From DASRDU01 sp046331565 (GTDB lineage: Bacteria; Acidobacteriota; Blastocatellia; RBC074), in the NCBI GenBank assembly GCA_046331565.1, contig JAXLQP010000001.1:1488001-1552000 (forward strand): 64,000 nucleotides of DNA, in the 5' to 3' direction. Position 1 is the first letter of the stretch, and the number at the start of each line of letters is the position of its first letter. The translations under genes were made by a program, and so were the position numbers. Below are positions 37,861 to 46,339 of the stretch, one piece after another. Under the pieces are notes generated by a model. The model made no database searches, was not told the DNA's origin, and saw only the letters and a list, made by a program, of their open reading frames with translations.

Positions 37861-38670
37861 TCAGGATTTGACGATGACGCGGTGCGAGGGCTGGCCGATG
37901 TGAATGTGAACGCCGGTGGCGCTGCCCGCAATCGGAGCGCGGAAGGCTGTAAACGGGATGCCCAGGCTGCGCAGGTAATCCATCAGGGCGCGGCCTTCAA
38001 TACTGTCAGGATGCACGGCCACATCCATTGCGTGGCGATGATCGAAGCCGAGCCGGTCGTGCGTGGCCGACTGTCCCCAGGCGCTGATCGGCAACTGCCT
38101 GCCGAATTTCGCCTGGAAGAATGCTTCGATCTTTCCGGCTTCAGCGAGCGACCAGTTATTGAGGCCGGTGTAACGCACCATCACCAGACCGGGGCGATAA
38201 AGATCAGGCATTCTGCTTCGCGTTTCGGCGGCCTTGCGCGCGTCCTCTTCGGCGGCGATGACTTCGGCCAGCATCTCACCGGCTTCGTCCATCTGTTTGC
38301 GAACTTCGACCACCTTGTTCTGCGCGGCCTTCAGCTTCTGTTCGCTGTCATCGAGTTCACGCTTTGCGATCACGCCCAGATCAAGCAGCTTGCGGCGCTT
38401 CTCAAGGAGTTCAGCGGCGCGTTTGACTTCGTCCTCGTAAAAGCCGCGCAGCTTTTCGAGACTCTCCTGGTAATTCTGCGTGGCGGTGATCAGGTTGGTG
38501 CGTGCCTGTGTGGCGGCCTCGGCCAGTTCCTTTGTCTGTGCAGGTGAAGGCGGAACAACGGTGGTGGCGGGCTTGCGCGGCGCACGCGCGGCCTTGCGGC
38601 GTGTGGTCTGAGCCACGCCGGAGGCGGTCAGAAAGATGAACAAAATCAGAATAACGATTGACTGCTTCAA
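37861..38670 (-). CDS. Secreted coiled-coil protein with M15-like C-terminal domain
   Basis: A 269-residue secreted protein (signal peptide ending ASGVAQ), a basic Arg/Ala/Pro stretch, a coiled coil (about 48-150) and a C-terminal domain with HDRLGFDHRHAMDVAVHP and GVHIHIG. The H-x6-D plus HxH pattern is that of LAS/M15-type zinc peptidases, which trim peptidoglycan, so a cell-wall hydrolase positioned by a coiled coil is plausible. I am not certain of the subfamily. Confidence 0.6.
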   Translation of the reverse strand: MKQSIVILILFIFLTASGVAQTTRRKAARAPRKPATTVVPPSPAQTKELAEAATQARTNLITATQNYQESLEKLRGFYEDEVKRAAELLEKRRKLLDLGVIAKRELDDSEQKLKAAQNKVVEVRKQMDEAGEMLAEVIAAEEDARKAAETRSRMPDLYRPGLVMVRYTGLNNWSLAEAGKIEAFFQAKFGRQLPISAWGQSATHDRLGFDHRHAMDVAVHPDSIEGRALMDYLRSLGIPFTAFRAPIAGSATGVHIHIGQPSHRVIVKS

Positions 38671-38901
38671 GATCAGAACCTCAGTAAAAACGGCGGAAAC
38701 CGGAACAACTTTGAGACTGCGCTTCCCTGCCTGATACGAAAGTCAGCGCCGGGAGGTTTCCGGCCAGCCATTAAGTCTGTGCCTGAATCGGGAACTTTTC
38801 AAGCCAAACGGCGTCTATGCGCACACTCGCACGGCGCGCCCGCGAGCAGCATTTCCCCGTCACGCAATCAGATACTCAGTGGTTCACAAAGGAGGTTTGT
38901 G

Positions 38902-39633
38902 ATGATGCTCTTTGTGTCTTTTCATCAGGCTTTGCTGGCCTTCGCGCTGCTTTTACGGCAACCGCAGGCTGACCGCGTCAATCTTGGCTGGCGCACGATT
39001 TTCGATTCCGGGCCGATTGCCTGGGGCGTGCTGACCGTGCTGCTGCTGATGTCGGTCTATTCGATGGCGGTGATTTTTGAACGCTGGCTGACTTTCAGGG
39101 CAACGGCGCGACAGTCGCGTGAATTTGTGCCGAAAGTGGCTGTCGAGCTTCGCGCGGCGCAACTTGATGGCGCGCTCAGGCTGACGCAGCAGTACCGCAA
39201 AAGTCACCTCGCCGTTGTCATCAATTCCGGTTTGCAGGAGCTGTCGGCTTCCGGCCACGATCATTCGATCCGGCAGACACGCAAGGCCAAACGGGCGCTG
39301 CGTCGCGCTGCGGCGATCAAAACCGCTGAATTGCAGCGCGGCCTGTCAAGCCTGGCGACGATTGGCTCAACGGCGCCGTTCGTCGGACTGTTCGGCACGG
39401 TCTTCGGCATCATTCACGCCTTTGAAAAGATGAACGAATCAGGCTCGCCCGGCATTGCCAACGTGGCGGGCGGCATTGCCGAAGCGTTGTACACCACTGC
39501 GTTCGGATTGCTCGTGGCCATTCCGGCAGTGTGGATGTTCAATTATTTTCACAATCGCGTGAACGGTTTCGCGGTTGAAATGAAAAACTCGGCTGATGAA
39601 CTGATTGATCACTTCACCAGTCAGGCACCGTGA
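38902..39633 (+). CDS. MotA/TolQ/ExbB proton-channel family protein
   Basis: A 243-residue protein with three membrane helices: one near 38-58 (GVLTVLLLMSVYSMAVIF) and two near 155-180 and 200-222 around the family signature LATIGSTAPFVGLFGTVFGII. These proteins form proton-driven stator units with an ExbD/TolR partner. No such partner gene is next to it. AAAGGAGG seven bases before ATG 38902 fixes the start. Confidence 0.9.
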   Translation: MMLFVSFHQALLAFALLLRQPQADRVNLGWRTIFDSGPIAWGVLTVLLLMSVYSMAVIFERWLTFRATARQSREFVPKVAVELRAAQLDGALRLTQQYRKSHLAVVINSGLQELSASGHDHSIRQTRKAKRALRRAAAIKTAELQRGLSSLATIGSTAPFVGLFGTVFGIIHAFEKMNESGSPGIANVAGGIAEALYTTAFGLLVAIPAVWMFNYFHNRVNGFAVEMKNSADELIDHFTSQAP

Positions 39634-39749
39634 TCACGGGGCCGCAGCCGTCATCAGTTGTCAGTGGTCAGCCGCTCGTTGTAACTTGTCAGTGTCAGAC
39701 TCCCCCTGTACAAACTGTTTATTTCAACCATTGATGACTGGTGATTGTG

Positions 39750-40610
39750 ATGATGCTGAGAGCGAGAGTGCTGTTTTGCTGTTCGGCGCTGATGCTGCTG
39801 TTCAGCGCCTGCGCCGCCACGCGCGCGCCTGAAGTCAACACGCCGCAGGCAAAGACCGACGGCAACTATCCGCCGATGATCGAAGCGAGCACGGCACGCC
39901 AGCAGGCCGTCGAAGATGCCTGGCGCGCGCTGCTCGCTGAGTTCAAATTACCGGAAACGCGGCTGACGCTTGAACCGATCCTCTACACGCCGCGCGCCCT
40001 GCCCGCCAGCCTGGCCGGACAGATCAGTCTGAATCAGGGAGGCGGAAAATTCGATGCTGACCAGGCCAAAGAAGCTCTGCGGCGTTTCATCGAACGCGCG
40101 CACACCGTACTGAGCGGCGACCAGCGCGCCGGGGCATTGACGCTGAAAGACCTGTCGCTGGTTTCATTCAGCGATGAAGGCGAGATGTACCGGGCGCGTT
40201 ACCGGCAGATGAACTATCCCTTTCCGCTCGTCAACGGGTACGGCGAAATGAGTTTTGTGCTGAGCAAATCAGGCGCGCTGCTGCAAATGAGCAGCCGCAT
40301 CATTTCGCCGCTGCTGCTGAGTGCGGAACTGCCGACCCGCGCCCGCACCGAACCGCAGAAACTGATTGACCCGCTCATCGGTCGTGAATTCACTTACTCA
40401 AATTTCGCCGGACAGCCGATGACTTACAAGGTGACGCAGCGCAATGAAATCAGCGTCAACGAACTGGTGATCTATCCGAAACAGGAAGGCGACCAGATCA
40501 ACGTTTACCTGGCCTGGCAGATCACTGTCGGACGCGGCACCAACTGGACAGTCTTTGTGGATGCCATCACCGGCAGGGAGATTGACGTGAAACAGAATTT
40601 CGTCACCTGA
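39750..40610 (+). CDS. Putative lipoprotein of unknown function
   Basis: A 286-residue protein with a lipoprotein signal (LMLLFSAC, lipid-modified Cys about residue 20). The mature part is mixed alpha/beta with a final EVKQNFVT-like strand region resembling PepSY/YcdB-type domains (VFVDAITGREIDV), but I cannot assign it. ATG 39750 was preferred to GTG 39741. The gap to the stator-type gene (116 bases) has no hairpin, so co-transcription is possible. Confidence 0.65.
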   Translation: MMLRARVLFCCSALMLLFSACAATRAPEVNTPQAKTDGNYPPMIEASTARQQAVEDAWRALLAEFKLPETRLTLEPILYTPRALPASLAGQISLNQGGGKFDADQAKEALRRFIERAHTVLSGDQRAGALTLKDLSLVSFSDEGEMYRARYRQMNYPFPLVNGYGEMSFVLSKSGALLQMSSRIISPLLLSAELPTRARTEPQKLIDPLIGREFTYSNFAGQPMTYKVTQRNEISVNELVIYPKQEGDQINVYLAWQITVGRGTNWTVFVDAITGREIDVKQNFVT

Positions 40611-40630
40611 AACAGACTTCAGTAAAATCC

Positions 40631-40720
40631 TCCATCCACGAAGCCACACAAAGCAGCACGAAGATGAAGCTGTCTCATCCCTTTGAATTTTCGTGTCACT
40701 TCGGATGGCTTCGCGGGGGA
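40631..40720. repeat. CACGAAG-type palindrome between convergent genes
   Basis: TCCATCCACGAAGCCACAC and CAGCACGAAG (left) pair imperfectly with CTTCGGATGGCTTCGCGG and TTTTCGTGTC (right). Likely a two-way terminator. Confidence 0.65.
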
Positions 40721-40750
40721 AACAGAGGATTCTGACCTGAACTCCGGGGT

Positions 40751-43240
40751 TCAGCTTGCGGCAATGATGACTGCCCCCTGCGCCTGTTTGTGGCGGGCTT
40801 TGGTAGCGTACATTTCCTGATCGGCTTTGGCGATCAGTTCTTCGAGCGTGTGGCCGTCAACGCCGAGTTCAGCCGCGCCGATGCTGATGCCGACGCTCAC
40901 CGTCTGACCTTCGCTGACTTCCATCCGATGAGTGGTCACATCCAGCTCAATGCGATCAATGACGCGGCGGGCCTGTTCATAACTGGTGTCGGGCAGCAGC
41001 GCGAAAAATTCATCGCCGCCGTAGCGCGCCACGAAATCAGCACGGCGCAGCGTGCGCGCAATCAGCGGCCCCAGTTCGCTGAGCATGCGGCTGCCGGCGC
41101 GATGCCCCCACGTATCGTTGACCTGCTTGAAGCGATCCAGATCCATCATCAGAATCGTCAGCGTGCGCCCGGCCTGTCGGCACTGCTCGACTTCCCTGCG
41201 CCCCTGCACTTCAATCGCGCGCGAATTGCCGAGGCCGGTCAGATCATCGGTCAGCGTTTCCTCTTCGCGGCGCGCATACTTCAGCGCATTGTTGACGGCC
41301 TCTGAAGCAATCGGCGTGGCCATCTCAATCAGCCGCACGTGATCGGGCGTGTACTGTTCACTGCTGAATGAATAGAGCGCCACCGCGCCGAGCGTTTCGC
41401 CTTCTCTGATCAGCGGAAAGACGTAGAGGTTTCTGAAATCCTGGTAACATTCATCTTCAGCATTGACCGCGTTCAGCCCGTCGAAATCAAGCGCCGGATC
41501 GGTGTTGTAAAAATGTTCGCGGTGCGCCAGCACCCAGCCGGTCAGCCCTTCACCAAAAACCAGCCGACGATTTTCAAAAGCCCGCCCGCCGGGGCCGTCA
41601 ACATAACGCGCCTGGGCCGCGCCGCCTTCCGGCGTGGTCAGATAAACCACGCAGGTGTCATAGAAGATCAGATGCCGCAACTGTTCGCTGATGATGCCGA
41701 GCGTCGTGTCGAGATCAAGCGAACTGACGAAGGATTGCGCCAGGCGATAGAGCGTATTGAATTCGCGGTGCGCTGAACCGATGCGCTCCAGGTATGTTTC
41801 ACCGGCCCGCGCCGCTGTCTGTGACTGTTTCGTGATGAGTTTGAATGATTGCGAACTGCTCAGTTCAGGCAGCGCATTGAGCGTTTCGACGGCGACTTCG
41901 AGTTCAAATTCATTGAGGTGTTCGATGAACAGGCTGACCAGGTGCGGATCAAACTTCCTGCCGCTGTCAGCACGCAGCAGTTCAATCGCCTCTTCACGCG
42001 AATGCCTTTTCTGATACGGCTGATCGTTGGTCAGCACATCGTAACTGATGACCAGCGCCAGAATGCGCGCGCCGACTGGAATCGCTTCGGCCCGACGACC
42101 GTCAGGGTAACCGGTGCCGTCCCAGTGTTCGTGATGATGCCGCACGATGGGCGCGACCGGATACGGAAAGCCGATGGTGCTGATGATTTCTTCACCAACG
42201 AGCGTGTGAATCTTCATCCGCTCATACTCAGCCGGAGTCAGGCGGCCTGGTTTGTTGAGAATGTAATCAGGCACCGCGAGTTTGCCCACATCAAAAAGCA
42301 GCGCGGCGGCACGCAGAGCTTCAAATTCACTGGCGGTCAGATTACAGTATCGCCCCAGTCCGAGCGCGTAAGTCTGGACTCGTTTGATGTGGCCGTGCGC
42401 CACCTGATCGCGCGCGACGACGGCTTTGGAAAGCGCTTCGATGGAGCGCAGGTGAATAGCGGCAATCTCACGCGCGAGCGCGTCCTTTTCTTCAAGCTTG
42501 CTGTGATAAAGCTTGACCGAGAGATAACCGGCCAGAAAGATCGGCAGGCTGAGCAGCCACGTTGCCCAGCCGAATTTGCCAATGCCGAAATAGATGGCTC
42601 CGGCGACCATCACTGCCGGAAAACAGCTTGCGCCCATCCACAGATAATTGCCCGTCCATTCACGCCGGAAGCTGCCGCCGTTTTTGAGCGCAACGAAGCT
42701 GGCCACAATGGTTGAGTTGACCAGAAAGTGTGTGGCCGCCGCCGCCATCAGCGCCAGCATCACCTGTGACATCGGCTGTGCGCATTCACCCGGCGCAAAC
42801 GGTGGCGCGCCGGACAGCATCAGATGTGCCGCCAGCGCCGCCAGCGCAATCGAAATGCACATCGTCGCGGCTGATCTGAAGCTGATGATCAGCCGCTGCG
42901 GATTGGTGGCAGGCACCGATGAATGCGAACCGAGAAAACCATCAATGCCCGCAATCAGAATCGCGGGCGCCGGGCCGTAAGCCACCAGCAGCAGGAGGAT
43001 GATCGCATCCGATGCGGTCACGCAGGTGTCCTGCCGATTAATGAACCTGAAACTGATGGACGGAATCAGAAATGAACGCAGGCTGGCCAGCGTCACAATC
43101 AGTCCCAGCAGCAGCAGTTCAATCAAAGTGCGCGAATTCAGACCGGTCGGCACCGGCAGGGCCGCCAGCCACACCAGGCTCCCGGTCAGCAGAATGACTG
43201 ACTGATAGAGTGAAAGTTTTCTCTGCTGCACGGCTGCCAT
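40751..43240 (-). CDS. Membrane HD-GYP-like / GAF / GGDEF signalling protein
   Basis: An 829-residue protein: six to eight N-terminal helices (about 12-245), an HD-GYP-like domain (about 265-450), GAF (about 490-650) and GGDEF (about 660-825). The GGDEF motif (741-745) is intact with an RxxD inhibitory site (R732-D735), so c-di-GMP synthesis with product inhibition is likely. In the HD domain the HD dyad reads FD (F316-D317, ALLFDVGK) although the HHEHWDGTGYP block (368-379) is kept; hydrolysis may be lost. It could be a synthase with a nucleotide-sensing HD domain. Confidence 0.92.
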   Translation of the reverse strand: MAAVQQRKLSLYQSVILLTGSLVWLAALPVPTGLNSRTLIELLLLGLIVTLASLRSFLIPSISFRFINRQDTCVTASDAIILLLLVAYGPAPAILIAGIDGFLGSHSSVPATNPQRLIISFRSAATMCISIALAALAAHLMLSGAPPFAPGECAQPMSQVMLALMAAAATHFLVNSTIVASFVALKNGGSFRREWTGNYLWMGASCFPAVMVAGAIYFGIGKFGWATWLLSLPIFLAGYLSVKLYHSKLEEKDALAREIAAIHLRSIEALSKAVVARDQVAHGHIKRVQTYALGLGRYCNLTASEFEALRAAALLFDVGKLAVPDYILNKPGRLTPAEYERMKIHTLVGEEIISTIGFPYPVAPIVRHHHEHWDGTGYPDGRRAEAIPVGARILALVISYDVLTNDQPYQKRHSREEAIELLRADSGRKFDPHLVSLFIEHLNEFELEVAVETLNALPELSSSQSFKLITKQSQTAARAGETYLERIGSAHREFNTLYRLAQSFVSSLDLDTTLGIISEQLRHLIFYDTCVVYLTTPEGGAAQARYVDGPGGRAFENRRLVFGEGLTGWVLAHREHFYNTDPALDFDGLNAVNAEDECYQDFRNLYVFPLIREGETLGAVALYSFSSEQYTPDHVRLIEMATPIASEAVNNALKYARREEETLTDDLTGLGNSRAIEVQGRREVEQCRQAGRTLTILMMDLDRFKQVNDTWGHRAGSRMLSELGPLIARTLRRADFVARYGGDEFFALLPDTSYEQARRVIDRIELDVTTHRMEVSEGQTVSVGISIGAAELGVDGHTLEELIAKADQEMYATKARHKQAQGAVIIAAS

Positions 43241-43454
43241 CTGTGCCAGCTCAGTTTCAGGAGGTGATTCAGTGGGTGCCGGGGCGGCTGTGGATTATCA
43301 TTGATGTCGGTGGACATCAGTCACATCATACTGAGCGATTTTGCAAAATGATGATATTGCCATATCACGTTGCATTAAAATCACCCTGATTTTACAGGCG
43401 TTTTCTCATTTTTCTTCTCATCATCCGAAGTTGTTGCCGGTTCCTGACAAAGCT

Positions 43455-43931
43455 ATGAAAGACAGATCACATCGCAGCCGTTCACATCACACCTCAACCG
43501 CAGAACTGCGTCAGCCTGACCCGAAAACTCAGGCAGCCCGTTCAGTGCCGGGGCTGGCCGTGCGCCCGTCACCGCTGCACGGACTCGGTTGTTTTGCGAC
43601 GCGGCACTTTCGCAAGGGCCGCAAGATTGCCGAGTATGAAGGACTGCGCGTCCGGTTCGATGACCTCACCGAAGACGAAGCCCCCTGGGATCTCAATTAC
43701 ATTATTGGCCTTGATGATGAATGGGCGGTTGACGGCAGCCGGGGCGGCAATGAGACGCGCTACATCAATCATTCCTGCGCCGCCAGTGTTTACCTGCGCG
43801 TCACGCGCGGGCACGCCATTTTTTACGCCCTGCGCGATATTGAACCGGGTGAGGAACTGACCTGGGATTACGTCATTATGAACAATGCCGGCTGGATTGA
43901 ACCCTGCCCCTGCGAGAAGAAAAAAGAGTAG
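43455..43931 (+). CDS. SET-domain protein lysine methyltransferase-like
   Basis: A 158-residue protein. An Arg/His/Ser-rich N-terminus (about 1-35) precedes a compact SET domain: LHGLGCFATRHFRKG, TRYINHSCAAS (the SAM-binding NHSC) and GEELTWDY. The short C-terminal PCPCEKKKE resembles a reduced post-SET CxC. Bacterial SET proteins methylate lysines on few known targets, for example histone-like or ribosomal proteins. ATG 43455 gives the compact form; upstream frame sequence is not protein-like. No partner is evident next to it. Confidence 0.87.
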   Translation: MKDRSHRSRSHHTSTAELRQPDPKTQAARSVPGLAVRPSPLHGLGCFATRHFRKGRKIAEYEGLRVRFDDLTEDEAPWDLNYIIGLDDEWAVDGSRGGNETRYINHSCAASVYLRVTRGHAIFYALRDIEPGEELTWDYVIMNNAGWIEPCPCEKKKE

Positions 43932-43950
43932 CGGCTCAGGAAGGAAAACC

Positions 43951-44046
43951 AGCCGTGAATGAACACGAATTCGCACGAATCAACAAACAAAGGCGAACGC
44001 GATTGATGAATCCTTGATTCGTGCGAATTCGTGTTCATTCACGGCT
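43951..44046. repeat. Perfect 33-bp palindrome, GAACACGAATTCGCACGAAT type
   Basis: Arms 43951-43983 and 44014-44046 are exact complements with a 30-base loop. It fills the gap between the SET and DUF1501 stops and should serve as a two-way terminator. Confidence 0.9.
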
Positions 44047-44051
44047 GAATG

Positions 44052-45491
44052 TCAGGCCAGCAGCTTTTTCACGATATTGCCGCTGACATCGGTCAGGCGA
44101 AAGTCGCGCCCCTGGAATTTATAAGTCAGCTTCGTGTGTTCAATGCCCATCAGGTGCAGAATCGTCGCGTGCAGGTCATGCACGTCCACCGCATCTTCGA
44201 CGATGTTGTAGCCAAGCTCATCGGTCTGCCCGATTGAACTGCCTGCCCTGATGCCGCCTCCGGCGAGCCAGTAAGTAAAAGCGCGCGGATGATGATCGCG
44301 TCCGAGCAGTTTCGATCCGGCGCGGGCCTCGTTAACCGGCGTGCGCCCGAATTCACCGCCCCAGATCACGAGCGTTTCATCGAGCAGCCCGCGCTGTTTC
44401 AGATCATCGAGCAGCGCGCCTATCGGACGATCAGTTTCGCGGCACATCCGCGGCAGCTTGGTCGGAATATCCACGCCGACGCCGTTGCCATGCATGTCCC
44501 AGCCCCAGTGATAAAGCTGCACGAAGCGCACGCCCCGCTCGACCAGTCGCCGCGCCAGCAGGCAGTTATTGGCAAACGAAGCCTGACCGGGCCGCGTGCC
44601 GTAGGCTTCGTGAACCGCGCGCGGCTCGCGGCTGATGTCGGTCAGTTCCGGCACGCTCGACTGCATGCGGTAAGCCAGTTCATAAGCCGCAATCCGCGTG
44701 TCAATTTCAGGATCGCCAATCGCCTGCCGGTTCATCTGATTCAGATCACGAATCGCATCCAGCGAAGCCCGCCGCACTTCAGTGCTGACGCCTTCAGGAT
44801 TCGAAACAAACAGCACCGGATCGCCTTTCGAGCGAAACTCGACGCCCTGATGCACAGTCGGCAGAAAGCCGCTGCCCCAGCAGGTCTTGCCGCCGTCAGG
44901 ATTGTTTTCGCCCGACAGCAGCACCACGAACGCAGGCAGGTCTTTATTCTCGCTGCCGAGGCCGTAAGTCAGCCACGCCCCCATACTCGGACGCCCCGGA
45001 ATCTGATGCCCGGTATTCATCATGATCTGCGCCGGAGCGTGATTGAACTGCGTGGTTTTCATCGAACGAATGATCGCAATGTCATCAGCGTGCCGCGCCA
45101 GCCCCGGCATCAGATTGCACATCAACTGCCCCGATTTGCCATACCGTTTGAAGTCAAACGGCGAACCAAGCAGCTTCGGCGTTCCGTTGATAAAGGCGAA
45201 TCGTTCACCTTTGATGAACTCCTGCGGAATGTCCTGCCCGTCATATTTGTTCAGCGCAGGCTTGTGATCGAACAGATCAAGTTGCGACGGCGCCCCGGCC
45301 ATAAACAGGTAGATGATGTGCTTCGCCTTCGGCGCAAAATGCGGCCCGCGCGCGCTGTCACCATCAGACGCCGCAAAAAGCCTGTCATTCAGCAGCGACG
45401 AAAGCGCCAGCGAACCGATGCCGAAACCCGCCGCCTGTTTGAAAAAGTGGCGACGAGTCTGATCACTGATGGAGTCTGTCTGCCTGTTCAT
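44052..45491 (-). CDS. DUF1501 protein with Tat signal
   Basis: A 479-residue exported protein. The twin-arginine signal RRHFFKQAAGFGIGSLALS directs it through Tat. The DUF1501 body has an alkaline-phosphatase/sulfatase-like fold (IYLFMAGAPSQLDLFDHKP, WDMHGNG, VIWGGEFGRTP and GRDHHPRAFTYWLAGGG). DUF1501 genes almost always follow PSD1 (DUF1549/DUF1553) genes in planctomycetes and acidobacteria, with a suspected role in polysaccharide degradation. Here that set is separated by an antisense HNH module. Confidence 0.93.
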   Translation of the reverse strand: MNRQTDSISDQTRRHFFKQAAGFGIGSLALSSLLNDRLFAASDGDSARGPHFAPKAKHIIYLFMAGAPSQLDLFDHKPALNKYDGQDIPQEFIKGERFAFINGTPKLLGSPFDFKRYGKSGQLMCNLMPGLARHADDIAIIRSMKTTQFNHAPAQIMMNTGHQIPGRPSMGAWLTYGLGSENKDLPAFVVLLSGENNPDGGKTCWGSGFLPTVHQGVEFRSKGDPVLFVSNPEGVSTEVRRASLDAIRDLNQMNRQAIGDPEIDTRIAAYELAYRMQSSVPELTDISREPRAVHEAYGTRPGQASFANNCLLARRLVERGVRFVQLYHWGWDMHGNGVGVDIPTKLPRMCRETDRPIGALLDDLKQRGLLDETLVIWGGEFGRTPVNEARAGSKLLGRDHHPRAFTYWLAGGGIRAGSSIGQTDELGYNIVEDAVDVHDLHATILHLMGIEHTKLTYKFQGRDFRLTDVSGNIVKKLLA

Positions 45492-45547
45492 GGTCTTTCC
45501 TTTCTGCCCTGTAGTAAGATCAGGTTAAAGCTCGAACGGAGGTATTT

Positions 45548-45859
45548 ATGGAACCTTTCAATGGAATGATGCCGCTTCAGCCTGTTCCGGTATTGCACGC
45601 CCTGCCCGTCACATTGCCAAGCGAAGGCGCGATTGACATCGAACTGGAGCAGGGAGTGTTGATTTTTCGCGCCTCGCAACCGATCAGAGACAGAATCGCA
45701 GTCCTGCTGCGCAAACAATTTGAATCAACGCTGACAGCCGATGAGGAAGACGAGTTACAACAGTACGAAGAGATTGATGATTACCTGAGTTATCTCAACC
45801 GCCTGATTCGCAATCTGGCACAGCAGGCGCAGCCACAGGAACCACCCCGTGCCTCGTAA
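45548..45859 (+). CDS. Small protein, partner of the HNH protein (module 2)
   Basis: A 103-residue protein: a beta-rich first half (IDIELEQGVLIFRAS) and a helical second half with LTADEEDELQQYEEIDDYLS and LNRLIRNLAQQ. The LTA(D/E)EE...L..(Y/W) stretch matches the small gene of module 1. CGGAGGT stands before the ATG and it overlaps the HNH gene by 11 bases. A TAAGAT -10-like box is at 45515-45520. Function unknown; partner or antitoxin of the nuclease is an inference. Confidence 0.75.
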   Translation: MEPFNGMMPLQPVPVLHALPVTLPSEGAIDIELEQGVLIFRASQPIRDRIAVLLRKQFESTLTADEEDELQQYEEIDDYLSYLNRLIRNLAQQAQPQEPPRAS

Positions 45860-46301
45860 AATCCCATCCGAGCTTCAGCAGCAGGTTCGCCAGCGCGCCG
45901 ATTTCCTCTGCGAATATTGTCATACCAGCGAACGCTGGCAATATGTTCCCTTTACGATTGACCATCTTGTTCCCATTCCAGATGGTGGTGATGAGTCAGT
46001 TGATAATCTCGCCCTCGCCTGCTTTCACTGCAACCGCCGCAAATCAGACAAAAGAAGTGCGCCGGATCCGCAGACTGGTCAGACGACTCCAATCTTCAAT
46101 CCGCGCCTGCATCGCTGGGCAGAACATTTCATCTGGTCAGCGGACAAGCTGCACATCATTCCAATTTCAGCCATCGGCAGAACCACAGTTCAACTGCTCG
46201 AACTCAACCGGGAGCGCGTGGTGAACATTCGAACTGCTGACATTGCTATTAATCGTCACCCACCGGCTGACGATCCAGTACAGCAGGCGAACGAGCCATA
46301 G
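45849..46301 (+). CDS. HNH endonuclease-family protein (module 2)
   Basis: A 150-residue HNH protein with GTG start inside the end of its partner gene. Core motifs: CEYCHTSE, FTIDHLVPIPDGG and LACFHCNRRKSDK. After them come IFNPR, EHFIW and TTVQLLELNR, which align with the equivalent blocks of the module 1 protein. Zinc and catalytic residues are intact. It lies antisense between the DUF1501 and DUF1080 genes, which argues for insertion as a unit. Confidence 0.9.
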   Translation: MPRKIPSELQQQVRQRADFLCEYCHTSERWQYVPFTIDHLVPIPDGGDESVDNLALACFHCNRRKSDKRSAPDPQTGQTTPIFNPRLHRWAEHFIWSADKLHIIPISAIGRTTVQLLELNRERVVNIRTADIAINRHPPADDPVQQANEP

Positions 46302-46339
46302 ATCAGCAGCCTGCCCGGAGACAACAAGGGCCGGCAACG

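Noticed and set aside
44289..45569. Plus-strand open frame (426 codons) opposite DUF1501
   Set aside because: Lies entirely over the DUF1501 gene with its Tat signal; Arg/His-rich product without motif or ribosome-binding site.
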